A stretch of DNA of 64,000 nucleotides from the NCBI RefSeq assembly GCF_000817735.3, contig NZ_JTJC03000001.1:248001-312000 (forward strand). The letters are read 5' to 3'. A program made the position numbers and the translations under genes. This document shows, one piece after another, positions 9,072 to 19,437 of this stretch. The notes beneath the pieces were generated by a model. The model was not told where the DNA came from. It worked only from the letters and a program-made list of their open reading frames with translations, and ran no database searches. This DNA comes from Scytonema millei VB511283. Its GTDB lineage: Bacteria > Cyanobacteriota > Cyanobacteriia > Cyanobacteriales > Chroococcidiopsidaceae. Numbering within the stretch: the stretch's first letter is position 1; every line of letters begins with the position of its first letter.

Positions 9072-9138
9072 GTAGGGGCGGGTTTAGCGCAAGCTTGACG
9101 GATGAGGCAATAAATCTTGGTTCAAAACCCGCCCGTAC
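9072..9138. repeat. 67-bp inverted-repeat element (GTAGGGGCGGGTTT ends)
   Basis: The ends GTAGGGGCGGGTTT and AAACCCGCCCGTAC are inverted repeats with one mismatch, around an unrelated core. A second element with the same ends and the same 67-bp length lies at 20228-20294. It resembles a small non-autonomous, MITE-like cyanobacterial repeat. It lies between the second receptor gene and the CheA gene. Confidence 0.65.
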
Positions 9139-9211
9139 TGGGGAGTCGGAAGTTGAGGAAGATAAATTGATATCTCTTCTCACGCACCACGCACCACGCA
9201 AGAGCGCACCA

Positions 9212-12200
9212 CTAACTAACTTTGAATTGGCTGACACTAGCTTGCAGTTCTTGTGCTAGTGCTGAGAGTTCTCTAAAGGAGCTGGAAACTACGGTTGCTT
9301 CATTGGAAGTGCGGTCGGCGATCGCCACTACATCTGTCATTGTGGCAGTCACGACTTCAGACGTTTGGGACTGCAATATCGCAGCAGAAGCGATCGCCGC
9401 TACGAGTTCGCCGATCTGTTGACTCGCCGTAGCAATTTGGTTCAGGCTTTGACGAGTTTCATCGACTAGCTTTGTTCCAGAAACAACTTGCTCTGTACCA
9501 GCTTCCATTGCTGCTACCACTTCGTTTGTCTCTGCCTGAATGTTGGCAATCAAACTTTCAATTTCTGCGGTTGCTTCTGCTGATTGCCGTGCCAAGACGC
9601 GCACTTCATCAGCTAGTACGGCAAATCCTCGTCCTTCTTCTCCAGCACGGGCAGCTTCAATAGAAGCTTTTAATGCTAATAAGTTAGTTTGAGCGGCAAA
9701 TCTACCAATCAAGTTCACGACTTTAGAAATCTTTTGAGACGATTCACCCAACTGCTTCACTTTTTTTGAGGTTGTTGTCACCGTGTCCCGAATTGCCATC
9801 ATTCCTTCAACGGTACGGTTCATCGTCGTACCTCCCACTGCTACTGTTTGAGTTGCTTGTTGCACGACTGCTTCTGCTTGAGAAGCACTTGCTGCTACGG
9901 CACGAATTGAGTTGGACATCTGTTGAATTCGCTCTAATGCCGCAGTCATGACCTCGGTTTGTCGCAGTGCTTCTTGAGATAGTTCGCCCACAGATCGTTC
10001 GCTGCTAGTTGTCGTACTGGCTACTTGTTGAGCGGCAGTTTGTACTTGCGTCACGATTTTCCGCAAGCTGTTAATTGTGGCATTGTAAGAGTCGGCGATC
10101 GTGCCGATTTCATCTTCGGTGACGTTAGCGCGTACTGTTAAGTCGCCGCGACTGACGGGATCGACTTCCATCAATAGTTCTAAAGCGCGTTGCTGCATGA
10201 ACTCTCTAGCATTCTTTTGCTGCTCTAACAGAGATGCGCGATCGAGAGCGTAGCCAATTTGCGTTGCTAATTGCCGGAAAAAGTCCATCTCTTGCTGCTG
10301 CCAAACACGCGCACTAGAACATTGATGAGCAATTAATAAACCAAATAACCGATCGCCCTGCACAATTGGCGCGACTAAATTTGCTTTGACGCTAAATTGT
10401 TCGAGTTGTTTGCGATAACAAGCAGTCACTCTCGGTTCTTTGTATATATCGCTAATACTTGTTACTTGCCCTTTTTTGTAGCGTTCTACTTGACCTTTTC
10501 TCAAGCAGGGATCTTCAATCTCAGCTCCCATTGCTACTGGAAAACCATTAGCCACCGACTCAGCTATAATCGTCCCCTTCCAGTTAGTTGGATCTAAACC
10601 GTAAATCACTACTCGGTCTGTGGCGATCGCTTGCCGGATATTATCAGTAGCAACATTCAGTACATCTTGTAGGTTATTGATTTGAGCAATTTTGAGCGTG
10701 ATATCTTTTAGTAGCTCGCTGCGCTTAGCTTCATCTTGTTGTTCTTGTAAGAGATCCAGCCGCTGCAAAGATGACCCTAATTGCAATCCTAAGCGCTCTA
10801 GAAAATTAATTTCTGCTTGCTCCCAACGATGAGATTTTGAACAGTATTGAGCAAAGACTAAACCAAAAAGCTCGTCGTTTTTAATAATTGGTGCAACTAA
10901 GTTCGCTTTAATTTTCAATCTTTCGAGTAATTGAACGTGGCAATCAGTAAAGCCGGCTCGATAAATATCATCGATCGCCCTTACTCGACCTTTCTTGTAT
11001 TCTTCGGCTTTATTTGCCTGCATACAAGTATCGGCGATCGTCGTGTTAAGGCAAGACGGTAAACCAGGTATGGCTGCCTCGGCAACAACTATTCCACTCC
11101 AATCGGGGTGGAAGCGATAGACTACTACTCGTTCTACTTGTAATGCATCACGGGTAGCTTTGACTATATGAGCTAACACGTCTTCAACTGTTTGAAAATC
11201 TCGCGTTTTTGCTGCTAAGTCGCCAAAAAATTGAGCGTACTTTGCTTCTTGGCGACGAGCTTCCAGATTGGCTTCAATATTAGCTGCCATCTGATTCAAT
11301 TCTTGCGAGAGAATGCCAATTTCATCGTGGCGATCGCTGGTTTCTTCCAGTCTCGTAGCAGTCTCTCCAATCCCAATCTGTTGTGCGAAACTCGCTAAGC
11401 GTTTGAGCGGTCGAGAAAAAGAGCCTGCTACTGGAATTGCAACTAAACCAATTAACAGCAACATGCCTCCAGACACACCGTAGGCGAAAAGTTGCTGTTC
11501 GCGAATGTGAGCTTCTATTTCATCCAAAGGTGTACCGACGAAAGCCATGCCAACAGGCTTAGCTTTGTCTGGATGCAAAATCTTTTCATGGTCGTACAGA
11601 GGACTGTATGCTGTGAGATACGTTTGCCCCAAGATGTTTGTCTGACCGTTAAATTCTTGCCCCCGATCTAGGACTGTCTGTGCAACTTCTCTTGCAGCTC
11701 GCGTACCAATTGCTCTAGATTTACCGTCTGTATAAGGGACAGTAGTTGTCACTCGCCAGTCTTGAGCAAAGATTGTTGATAAGGAAACTTTTTCAAAGTC
11801 TTTAAAACTATCTACCTGCCCTGGAGCTTGGTTGATTACAGAACCGACAATGACAGCACCTACGACTTTTTTACCTGCTAGAATTGGCTGTACTGCCATC
11901 CCTACCAATCCCATTTTCCCCGCATCAATGTTGTAGGTTCCATTGGAAGAGGGTTGTTTGCTTAGTGGTAAACCTGCTGTCGGTTGGGGACGAATACCAA
12001 TATTTGCCTGCTTATCTTGCCCTAAGCGTTTGAGAACATTACTGTTAATGAGTTCTAGACCGCTTAAAACTTTTCCCGATCGCAAAGCGTGTTGGACAAT
12101 CGGCACATCCCCTAAATTGATACCATTTGGGAGAGAGACTCGGCGGTAGGGAGGATTGAGTTCTACTTTATCTACGGCTAAGTTTAAATATTCTTCGGAT

Positions 12201-12718
12201 AAGGTGCGAATACTTTGAGCTACTGTTTTTCCGTCAGCATCTACAATGACGCGGATATTTTTTTCTACAGAACCACTACCATCTGTGACGCTAAATTTGC
12301 CTAAAAAGGTATTGAGAAACTGGCGCTGAGTTACTATTTGCTGCCCATCGCGTAGGTCAACCTTCATCGCTTGTACGACTTCGGCAATCGTATTTGCTTC
12401 TGTAGCTGATTCTGTAACAACCCACGTGGCATAGTTAGATAAGAAACTAGCTTGAGCTTTTTGTAAAAATGTTTGAGCGTTCTGTATTTCTCTTTGTCGC
12501 GTCACAGCAGCATTTCTCTGCGTTACCACGACTATAGGTAGTGCCGCACTCAACATCAACAATAGAGTTAGCTTGGTGCGAAAGCTAAAATTATTCCACG
12601 GTCGATCGCGACGCTGCTTGCCAATAGCAGATTTCTGTGGCGATCGCGGTGGCTGCGAGGATGTTTTGACCTCAGAGTTTGAGACTTGGGAAGTTTGTTT
12701 GAGGCGAGAATTTAGCAT
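9212..12718 (-). CDS. GAF-containing methyl-accepting chemotaxis/phototaxis protein, second of two (PixJ2-like)
   Basis: The 1168-residue membrane receptor has TM1 near residues 46-68, a periplasmic Cache-like sensor region, TM2 near 409-433, HAMP, GAF1 (about 505-650), GAF2 (about 686-830), a second HAMP-like segment ([20 protein letters not shown]) and an MCP signalling domain with tip motif [15 protein letters not shown]. Both GAFs carry cyanobacteriochrome-like cysteine pairs, but with altered contexts: DTCM plus TDCHVQLL in GAF1, and DPCL plus TACYRKQL in GAF2. The signalling domain is very similar to that of the neighbouring receptor, implying tandem duplication. The tip region has ALKAS where most relatives have ALNAS. 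Light sensing is inferred; chromophore binding is not certain from sequence. Confidence 0.87.
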   Translation of the reverse strand: MLNSRLKQTSQVSNSEVKTSSQPPRSPQKSAIGKQRRDRPWNNFSFRTKLTLLLMLSAALPIVVVTQRNAAVTRQREIQNAQTFLQKAQASFLSNYATWVVTESATEANTIAEVVQAMKVDLRDGQQIVTQRQFLNTFLGKFSVTDGSGSVEKNIRVIVDADGKTVAQSIRTLSEEYLNLAVDKVELNPPYRRVSLPNGINLGDVPIVQHALRSGKVLSGLELINSNVLKRLGQDKQANIGIRPQPTAGLPLSKQPSSNGTYNIDAGKMGLVGMAVQPILAGKKVVGAVIVGSVINQAPGQVDSFKDFEKVSLSTIFAQDWRVTTTVPYTDGKSRAIGTRAAREVAQTVLDRGQEFNGQTNILGQTYLTAYSPLYDHEKILHPDKAKPVGMAFVGTPLDEIEAHIREQQLFAYGVSGGMLLLIGLVAIPVAGSFSRPLKRLASFAQQIGIGETATRLEETSDRHDEIGILSQELNQMAANIEANLEARRQEAKYAQFFGDLAAKTRDFQTVEDVLAHIVKATRDALQVERVVVYRFHPDWSGIVVAEAAIPGLPSCLNTTIADTCMQANKAEEYKKGRVRAIDDIYRAGFTDCHVQLLERLKIKANLVAPIIKNDELFGLVFAQYCSKSHRWEQAEINFLERLGLQLGSSLQRLDLLQEQQDEAKRSELLKDITLKIAQINNLQDVLNVATDNIRQAIATDRVVIYGLDPTNWKGTIIAESVANGFPVAMGAEIEDPCLRKGQVERYKKGQVTSISDIYKEPRVTACYRKQLEQFSVKANLVAPIVQGDRLFGLLIAHQCSSARVWQQQEMDFFRQLATQIGYALDRASLLEQQKNAREFMQQRALELLMEVDPVSRGDLTVRANVTEDEIGTIADSYNATINSLRKIVTQVQTAAQQVASTTTSSERSVGELSQEALRQTEVMTAALERIQQMSNSIRAVAASASQAEAVVQQATQTVAVGGTTMNRTVEGMMAIRDTVTTTSKKVKQLGESSQKISKVVNLIGRFAAQTNLLALKASIEAARAGEEGRGFAVLADEVRVLARQSAEATAEIESLIANIQAETNEVVAAMEAGTEQVVSGTKLVDETRQSLNQIATASQQIGELVAAIASAAILQSQTSEVVTATMTDVVAIADRTSNEATVVSSSFRELSALAQELQASVSQFKVS

Positions 12719-12735
12719 AGCTGATACATTTTCGA

Positions 12736-12763
12736 GGGAGTAGGGAGTAGGGAGTAGGGAGTA
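12736..12763. repeat. GGGAGTA heptamer tract (4 copies)
   Basis: Four exact GGGAGTA heptamers lie directly upstream of the second receptor's ATG (12718), in the spacer between the two receptor genes. They are the same unit as at 5463-5494 and 9030-9069. Confidence 0.8.
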
Positions 12764-12842
12764 GTGCTAATTGTTGATGGTTAATAGTTGATTGCAATTA
12801 CCCTATCAACCATTAACAATTAACCAACAACGTTACTCACTC

Positions 12843-15800
12843 CTAACTAACTTTGAACTGACTGGCGCTAGTTTGTAGTTCTTGCGCCAGCGTTGAGAGT
12901 TCCTTAAATGCCGCAGATACTACAGTTGCTTCGTTGGAAGTGCGGTCGGCGATCGCGGCTACATCTGTCATTGTTGCCGTTACGACTTGCGATGTCTGAG
13001 ATTGCAACGCCGCAGCAGAAGCGATCGCCGCTACGAGTTCGCTAATCTGTTGGCTCACTTCCGTAATTTTGAGCAGATTTTGCCGCGTTTCATGCACGAG
13101 TACAGTACCCGTCACCACCTGCTCCGTACCAGCTTCCATTGCTGCTACAACTTCGTTTGTCTCTGTCTGAATATCTTTCACCAAGTTTTCAATTTCTGCC
13201 GTTGCTTCTGCCGACTGCCGTGCTAGGGTTCGCACTTCGTCAGCTACCACCGCAAATCCTCGTCCTTGTTCTCCCGCGTGAGCCGCCTCAATAGAAGCGT
13301 TAAGCGCTAGTAGGTTAGTTTGATCGGCAAATGTACCGATCAGGTTGACAACTTTCGAGATCTTTTGGGACGATTCACCCAATCGCTTCACTTTTTTAGA
13401 GGTTTCTGCCACCGTTTGTCGAATTGCCATCATCCCGTCCACAGTCCGGTTCATGGCTGTATCGCCTTCTGCCACCGTTTGAGTTGCTTGCTGCACTGCT
13501 GCTTCCGCTTGGGAGGCACTACTAGCTACAGCAAGAATTGAATCTGACATTTGCTGAATCCGCTCCAAAGCCGCAGTCACTGCTTCAGTTTGTCGTAGGG
13601 CTTCTTGAGATAGTTCGCCGACAGATCGTTCGTTACTAGTCGTTGTATGAGCTACCTGTTTGGCAGTAGTTTGTACTTGAGTGACGATTTTCCGCAAGCT
13701 GTTAATTGTCGCGTTGTAGGAGTCGGCGATCGTCCCGATTTCGTCTTCGGTGACGTTAGCGCGGATCGTCAGGTCGCCTCGGCTGACGGGATCGACTTCC
13801 ATTAGCAGTTCTAAAGCGCGGCGCTGTAAGAATTCTCTGGCATTCTGTTGCTGCTCTAACAGAGAGGCGCGATCGAGCGCGAGTCCTACTTGGGTAGCGA
13901 CCTGGGAAAACATGGCAATTTCTTCTTGCTGCCATTTACGGGGAGCATCGCACTGGTGAGCGATCAATAGACCCAAAAGTTCGCCACTACGAATCACGGG
14001 AGCAACTAAGTTTGCTTTGACTGCAAACTGTTGTAACTGAGCAATATGACAATCAGTTAGTCCCGCATCGTATATATTTTCTGTTGCTTGCACTCGTCCT
14101 TGACGATAGCGTTCTACGTAACCTTTGGCAAAACAGGGGTCGTCAATATCTGCTCCCAGAGCTTTAGGAAAACCTTCGCCTACAGATTCAACAATCACTC
14201 TACCTTTCCACTGCTCGTTGAAACTATAAATGATGACGCGATCGCTATTCAGCGCTTGGCGCAGTTCTTGCACCGCAGTGTCCATAATTTCTCGCACGCC
14301 AAGTCCTTGAGTCAGTTTAATGGTGATATCTTTCACCATTGAGGCTCGCTCTGCCACAGCTTGCTTTTGTTCTAGAAATGATAAGCGATTTAAGATAATC
14401 CCTAACTGAGATGCTAGCTGCTTGAGGAAGTTAATTTCTTCTTGCTGCCAAATGTGGGTTTGTTGGCAATGATGGGCAATTAATAAGCCAAACAACTGAT
14501 CGTTTTTCAAGATTGGCGTGACCAAATTGGCTTTAATTTGCAATCGTTCCATTAGCCGCAGGTGTTCTGGATGAAAACCAGCCGCCATGACGTTGCTGGT
14601 AGGAACGACGCGACCGCGCCTATATTCTTCCAGCAGGCGTTCGCCAATACATGCATCGTCAACATTATTGTCGAGGGCGCGTGGCAAACCAGGTAAGACT
14701 GATTCAGCGGCAATGTAGCCACTCCCATTGGGATTAAAGCGATAAACGACGACTCGATCTGTTTGTAAAAGTTCTCTGGCTCCCTGTACTGCTTGGCTGA
14801 AGACAGTTTCTAAATCTTCCGAGCCGCCGTCGCGGGCAGAGGCAATTTCTGAGAGGAAGTTAGCTTGTTGAGTTTGGGCAGTTTGATTTTGGAGGAGTTG
14901 TTGTAACTGACTTGCCATCTGGTTGATGTTGGTTCCCAAGACTGCCAGTTCATCTTCTCCCGCTACTGTCAAACGAGTATCTAGCTCGCCTTGACCCAAT
15001 TTCTCCACTGCATCCGCCGCGTCTAAAATGGGACGAGTGGCGCGGTTAACTAAGTAAGCAGCGATCGCGCTGACTAAAAATGCCGCGATCGCCGTACCAA
15101 CACCGAAGTTTAATAATAATCCTCGTTGGGCAGCAAATGCTGTAGCTGAATCTCTTGCAATTGCGGAACTCCAACCTAAATTTGGTATTCCCTCTACTTT
15201 TGGAAAAGGAGCATACGTCAAGATGTGTTCTTCTTGATGATTGGTATGAATATCAGTTGTTGCTCCGCTCGCAGGCTTTGCTTGCATTTGCTGCAATTTA
15301 GGAAAGATCGATTTAGCCTCTTTGCCTAAATTCATGGCATCTTGAGAACCCAAAACTTTGCCGTTAGCATCAATTACTAAATATTCTTGTTCGCTGGCAC
15401 CATATTTTTCTAGCAACTTGCTCACTGCTTCGACTGGAATTTGGGCGCGAACGACACCAATGATTTGGTTAGTCAGAGAATTTCTGACTGGTGCAGCAAC
15501 ACCAATACCTAATTTTCCGGTAGATTTCGAGATTGTTGGTTGATTAATGAAAGGGCGACCAGTTTTCAACGCTTGCTGAAAGTATTCTGCATTTTTGTGA
15601 TTGGCTATTGGTTTACCTGTAGACTGCAAGATAGTGTCGCCATTGAGATCGAACATAGCAATGCTGCTATATACCCCGTAGGCATTGACATATCGATCTA
15701 GTAAGCTCTGCTTTTCCTGCGGCGTTGTGACTGCTACTACTTTAGGATTGGCTAGGATTGGTAAATTTGCTAGTACTTGAATATCGCCATACCGCTCAAC

Positions 15801-16157
15801 CATGAAATTTGATAGCTCTTTACTTAGAGCTTCATTTTGCAATAGTTGACTTTCCGTAACATCTTTATATAGTTGTCGATCGGTCAAGAAATAATCAGTT
15901 GCCCCAATTACCACCACAGGAATCGTACTCAGGGCAACTGCTATAGCTGTGGCTTTGACCCTTAAACTAAGTCCTTGTTTGCGAGGTTGGTTCGGTTGCT
16001 GGCTCGGTTGTGGTTCGCTATTGTTTTGATTAAAATTTGGCTGTTTTTCAATGTCAGATATTGGCTGCTCGTTAAATGCCGTATCGTCATGAAAAGGCTC
16101 GTTGTAATTACCCTTATGAGTATTTTTAGCTTGGTTGGGTTGGGAAGGAGAATTCAT
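12843..16157 (-). CDS. pixJ: Cyanobacteriochrome-type phototaxis receptor (PixJ-like MCP)
   Basis: The 1104-residue protein has a Gln/Asn-rich cytoplasmic N-terminus, TM1 (about 67-88), a dCache-like extracytoplasmic domain, TM2 (about 346-369), HAMP, two GAF domains and an MCP signalling domain ending in the same QFKVS tail as its neighbour. GAF2 (about 610-755) has both hallmarks of DXCF cyanobacteriochromes: DDPCF near residue 673 and the canonical chromophore Cys in LTDCHIAQL near residue 700. In PixJ of Synechocystis and Thermosynechococcus this pair binds phycoviolobilin and gives blue/green photoconversion. GAF1 has DDACI, but Glu-His (FHPEHLRL) where the canonical Cys-His would be, so it probably does not bind bilin. 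It lies directly after pixI, as in the classical operon. Confidence 0.92.
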   Translation of the reverse strand: MNSPSQPNQAKNTHKGNYNEPFHDDTAFNEQPISDIEKQPNFNQNNSEPQPSQQPNQPRKQGLSLRVKATAIAVALSTIPVVVIGATDYFLTDRQLYKDVTESQLLQNEALSKELSNFMVERYGDIQVLANLPILANPKVVAVTTPQEKQSLLDRYVNAYGVYSSIAMFDLNGDTILQSTGKPIANHKNAEYFQQALKTGRPFINQPTISKSTGKLGIGVAAPVRNSLTNQIIGVVRAQIPVEAVSKLLEKYGASEQEYLVIDANGKVLGSQDAMNLGKEAKSIFPKLQQMQAKPASGATTDIHTNHQEEHILTYAPFPKVEGIPNLGWSSAIARDSATAFAAQRGLLLNFGVGTAIAAFLVSAIAAYLVNRATRPILDAADAVEKLGQGELDTRLTVAGEDELAVLGTNINQMASQLQQLLQNQTAQTQQANFLSEIASARDGGSEDLETVFSQAVQGARELLQTDRVVVYRFNPNGSGYIAAESVLPGLPRALDNNVDDACIGERLLEEYRRGRVVPTSNVMAAGFHPEHLRLMERLQIKANLVTPILKNDQLFGLLIAHHCQQTHIWQQEEINFLKQLASQLGIILNRLSFLEQKQAVAERASMVKDITIKLTQGLGVREIMDTAVQELRQALNSDRVIIYSFNEQWKGRVIVESVGEGFPKALGADIDDPCFAKGYVERYRQGRVQATENIYDAGLTDCHIAQLQQFAVKANLVAPVIRSGELLGLLIAHQCDAPRKWQQEEIAMFSQVATQVGLALDRASLLEQQQNAREFLQRRALELLMEVDPVSRGDLTIRANVTEDEIGTIADSYNATINSLRKIVTQVQTTAKQVAHTTTSNERSVGELSQEALRQTEAVTAALERIQQMSDSILAVASSASQAEAAVQQATQTVAEGDTAMNRTVDGMMAIRQTVAETSKKVKRLGESSQKISKVVNLIGTFADQTNLLALNASIEAAHAGEQGRGFAVVADEVRTLARQSAEATAEIENLVKDIQTETNEVVAAMEAGTEQVVTGTVLVHETRQNLLKITEVSQQISELVAAIASAAALQSQTSQVVTATMTDVAAIADRTSNEATVVSAAFKELSTLAQELQTSASQFKVS

Positions 16158-16249
16158 AGTTTAAGTCGTTAACTTAGAAATCAGGGGCGAGACGGAAACT
16201 TTCACCTGCAAGTTTGGTAATGATGCCAGATGAAATTAGCTCAAGCATT

Positions 16250-16828
16250 TCAACTAACCTCCGTTTTTGACTGAGGCATTCCAGCGATGATGGAGTCGCC
16301 ATCTAACACCACCAAGATTTCGCCATTCGGCTTGGGAAAATAACCACGCAAATACGGCACTAACTCAGGGGTGACAGCAGACGCGGGAGGGGATTGAATG
16401 TTATCGGGGTTGCACCATTCCATGTCTTCCACCTGATTGACCAATAGTCCCAGCACTTTTTTACCTGTTTTACGATCGCTTTGTTTTTCGGCAACCTGCT
16501 GGGCGTTGTGAATCACCACTGCTGTGTAACTAGAGCGACTAGTTCCTTGTTGGTATAAGGGAGCCTGTCCGATCTTGTGACCCAGATCGACGATCCACAG
16601 AATCTCGCCTCGCCAGTTATAAACACCCATAACCCAAGCGGGTAAATGGGGAATAGGTACGATTTGAGCAGTGGGTACGGTCAGTACTTCTGCGATTTGG
16701 GATAGTGGCAATATGGCAGTCGTATCTGGTGGTAAATGCAATCGCAAAAACTGCTGTTTTGAGCCAGCAGCTTCTTCTGCATTTGGATTTCCTGCTACTA
16801 CACCCCTGGTTGTAAATTCCGATATCAT
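16250..16828 (-). CDS. pixI: CheW-like adaptor protein, PixI
   Basis: The 192-residue protein contains one CheW domain (LPLSQIAEVLTVPTAQIVPI, VMGVYNWRGEILWIVDLG and KVLGLLVNQVEDMEWC are the typical strands). It would bridge the PixJ receptors and PixL kinase at the cell pole. It lies between pixH (62 bp upstream) and the first receptor gene (92 bp downstream) on the same strand, the pixGHIJ order. The start ATG at 16828 gives MISEFTTRGVVAGNPNAEE, a flexible N-terminal tail of about 25 residues before the domain. Confidence 0.87.
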   Translation of the reverse strand: MISEFTTRGVVAGNPNAEEAAGSKQQFLRLHLPPDTTAILPLSQIAEVLTVPTAQIVPIPHLPAWVMGVYNWRGEILWIVDLGHKIGQAPLYQQGTSRSSYTAVVIHNAQQVAEKQSDRKTGKKVLGLLVNQVEDMEWCNPDNIQSPPASAVTPELVPYLRGYFPKPNGEILVVLDGDSIIAGMPQSKTEVS

Positions 16829-16890
16829 GACCGCTCTCCTAGCAGTTCTTGGCTAGCAAATGTGCCAAACAATCGTTAGATTAATTCCAA

Positions 16891-17253
16891 TCATTTCAAC
16901 AGTTGCTTGACAGTTTGCAGTAGTTTTTCTTGATCGATAGGTTTGGTAATATAGGCATCTGCGCCTTGTTTCATGCCCCAGAACTTATCCATTTCGCTAC
17001 CTTTGGTGGAACACATGACAACAGGAATCATGCTCGTTCCTGCTTCTGATTTGAGATCGCGACAAAGTTCAAAACCGCTCCGACCTGGTAGCACGACATC
17101 CAAAATAATTACATCTGGTTTTTGACTGCTAATTTTTACTAAAGCATCTTCGCTACTAGTAGCTGTTTGAACGCTTAAACCACCGCGTTGTAAGCAACTA
17201 GTGATGACTTGCATTTCTGTCATTGAGTCATCGACAACTAAAACTGTACTCAT
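16891..17253 (-). CDS. pixH: Single-domain CheY-like response regulator, PixH
   Basis: The 120-residue protein is a stand-alone receiver. It has the acidic pair VVDDS, the phospho-acceptor Asp in VIILDVVLPGRSGFEL, a Ser/Thr switch in VVMCSTKGS and the conserved Lys in YITKPID. In phototaxis operons PixH is the second, output-free regulator, thought to act as a phosphate sink or to control pilus retraction. It lies 107 bp downstream of the PatA-like gene. Confidence 0.9.
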   Translation of the reverse strand: MSTVLVVDDSMTEMQVITSCLQRGGLSVQTATSSEDALVKISSQKPDVIILDVVLPGRSGFELCRDLKSEAGTSMIPVVMCSTKGSEMDKFWGMKQGADAYITKPIDQEKLLQTVKQLLK

Positions 17254-17360
17254 GGCTTCAACCTCTAGAACAAATGAAAATAAACTAGTATTTGGATCGA
17301 TTACAAGCGATCGGATTTAAGGCATTGCAAACGAGAACAGCTACTTCATAATGAGTCATA

Positions 17361-18539
17361 TTAAAGATCTTCTACTAAAGAATTACTGTTAAGATGTTTA
17401 GACGTTACCGATAACACTGTTTCTGCATCTACTGGCTTACTCAAAAAATCTGAAGCCCCGACAATTTTGGCACGAACTCGATCGATAATGCCATCATTTC
17501 CAGTGAGGATAATAATGGGAGTGATACGGAAAGCCGAAACTTTACGTAACTGGCTGCAAATTTCATATCCATTGGTATTTGGCATAACTAAATCTAAAAA
17601 AATTAAGTCTGGTTTGCGGCTCAACAAACCAGCGATCGCGCGCAGAGAATCTTGGACGGCAAAAAATCTGTAGCCGCTTGCTGTCAAGATTTGTTCCATA
17701 CTTTGACAAACTAACGGGCTATCATCTACGCAAGCAATCAGTGGTCCTTTGCCAGAAGGTGTGGATGGCGGCGGTGTGGCTGGCGCTGCTGGAGCGACTG
17801 GCGACGCTAAATCGGGAATATCAATCAGTTCAACTAAACCGGCTTGAATGTAAGGTAGTAAAGAACAAATGACATCCTTAACATCCCGATTCATGACTAC
17901 TGCTAAATCTCGCAATGTCCGCTGTCCGTCCAGCAGTTTAGTTAAATTTTGATAAACAGCAGGCGATACTTGTTCCTGAAGCTGTTCTGGTTGGTTAATA
18001 ACTGCGGCTTTGTTTGGCGAGCGATCGGCAACTTTTGCTTTTTGCCAGAGTTGCCAAATTTGTTGGACTTCTGATAGTATTTGCCCTGGATCGAGTAATG
18101 CTAATTGTGGTAGTGCAATGTTATCTGTCTTGCTCTGATATGTGACGTGCGTAGCTTGAGTAATATCAAACATGACTTCAGAGACAATCGCCGCGATCGT
18201 TTTTCCCGCTTGCTCTCTAGTAATTTGCTGTTTCTCGATTCCTGCGTTTAGCAAGTGGCATTCCCAGCAATTATCCGAGCTATTTGAAGCGTTAGAGAGA
18301 ACGGCAGATAATTTTAGCTGTTGAATATCAACTTGCGGACAATGCGATTTTAAAGCTCTATACCAACGTCTAACGGTATGATTTCCTCCAGAGGCATATA
18401 AGATTCTGCCCAGAAATAGATAAACAATCCATTCTTGTTCTAGAGGGCTTTTTAGTAATAATTGTCCGCTGAACCTTTCTTGCTTTAAAGTGTTAAAATG
18501 ATTGACAAAATCATTGCTTGCTATCGGTTCTGTCATCAT
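17361..18539 (-). CDS. pixG: PatA-like response regulator with PATAN domain, PixG
   Basis: The 392-residue protein has an N-terminal PATAN/DUF4388-type region (about 5-100, including FSGQLLLKSP and VYLFLGRILYASGG), a helical middle part, a Pro/Ala-rich linker (near 255-265) and a C-terminal receiver. The receiver carries CVDDSPLV, the phospho-acceptor Asp in LIFLDLVMPNTNGYEI, ILTGNDG and the Lys in LSKPVDA. PixG/PilG-type regulators link the kinase output to the type IV pilus extension machinery. It is the first gene of the operon; the 900-bp upstream region probably holds the promoter. The frame opens with two Met codons, and either could be used. Confidence 0.88.
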   Translation of the reverse strand: MMTEPIASNDFVNHFNTLKQERFSGQLLLKSPLEQEWIVYLFLGRILYASGGNHTVRRWYRALKSHCPQVDIQQLKLSAVLSNASNSSDNCWECHLLNAGIEKQQITREQAGKTIAAIVSEVMFDITQATHVTYQSKTDNIALPQLALLDPGQILSEVQQIWQLWQKAKVADRSPNKAAVINQPEQLQEQVSPAVYQNLTKLLDGQRTLRDLAVVMNRDVKDVICSLLPYIQAGLVELIDIPDLASPVAPAAPATPPPSTPSGKGPLIACVDDSPLVCQSMEQILTASGYRFFAVQDSLRAIAGLLSRKPDLIFLDLVMPNTNGYEICSQLRKVSAFRITPIIILTGNDGIIDRVRAKIVGASDFLSKPVDAETVLSVTSKHLNSNSLVEDL

Positions 18540-19437
18540 AAGATAAATTATTGGCTAATGAAAATTTTACGTTCATTGAAAAACTCGAAGTATAAACAAG
18601 AGATCGCGCTTCATAAAAAAAATAGTAATAATGTAAAAATAAGTTTTAGAATAGAGGGGCTAAACAGTTGAACTTACTTAATCATGACTTCAACTTTTGT
18701 TAACTCAAAACATTACATAGACAAGAAAGACGATTGATAATAAAGCTAATTAAACTCCCGTCATAATGTAGCCTCGATCATGACATTAGCTCAAAGTAGC
18801 AAGTAACCGTATGAATACTGAATTTATCGAGCCGAAATAGCATCACGTACGTGTTCTCAATGGCTTTTTCGCTGCATAAAAGGTATTTATCTACTAATAA
18901 AAGCTCGCGAAGAGGAGTTTTTTGTAGTTAGCCGATTCAGCTCGTATTAGTCTCGATTAAAGTTGCATTTTGGCGATCGCGTCTCAACCCGCCGCTCAAA
19001 CATGAAGAGCAGCAACGGAGTTGCGCTCGAACAACTATCCAGCTAGGGTATGAGTAGATCTATCAAGCGCTCGACCTTGTGCTGGCGATCGCATGACAGC
19101 AGAAGTTTGAGAAACAGCATGAATGAGGGTTCGGCGCTATTTAGCCGCGCGCGGAAGTCTGGAGCGTCAAATTAAATATTTCCAACCGTGCTATTTACAG
19201 CATGTTATTTGCGAGGTCAGAAAGTTTACAAACTTAGCTTTGGTTCCACAAATTCTTTACTAAGTTTTTATATACCATAAAGTATATTTACTGTGTCTTT
19301 ACACTATATAAGCAATCTGCATACTACTATTGTTACGCAGATGGTTAATTTATACTTGTTTATAAAATTAGCAAAACAGTGACAAAGCAATCGATTGGAA
19401 AGACAAGAGGAAACCTGCAAAGTTTTGAGGTGCTTGC
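18540..19437. other. Long intergenic region between divergent phototaxis and sugar operons
   Basis: About 900 bp separates pixG (minus) from rfbF (plus). No frame looks coding and no RNA gene is recognisable. The part near rfbF is AT-rich and contains ATATAC-N6-GTATAT (19270-19287) and TA-rich hexamers suitable for promoters. It should hold the promoters for both divergent operons, but exact sites cannot be assigned by eye. Confidence 0.5.

Noticed and set aside
9022-9237. 72-residue N-terminal extension of the CheA gene
   Set aside because: The extension translates GGGAGTA repeats and an inverted-repeat element. The Hpt domain starts directly at ATG 9021.
18540-19437. Possible NtcA site or small RNA in the large divergent intergenic region
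   Set aside because: GTAACCGTATGAATAC near 18807 has ten rather than eight bases between GTA and TAC, and no structured RNA signature could be supported.
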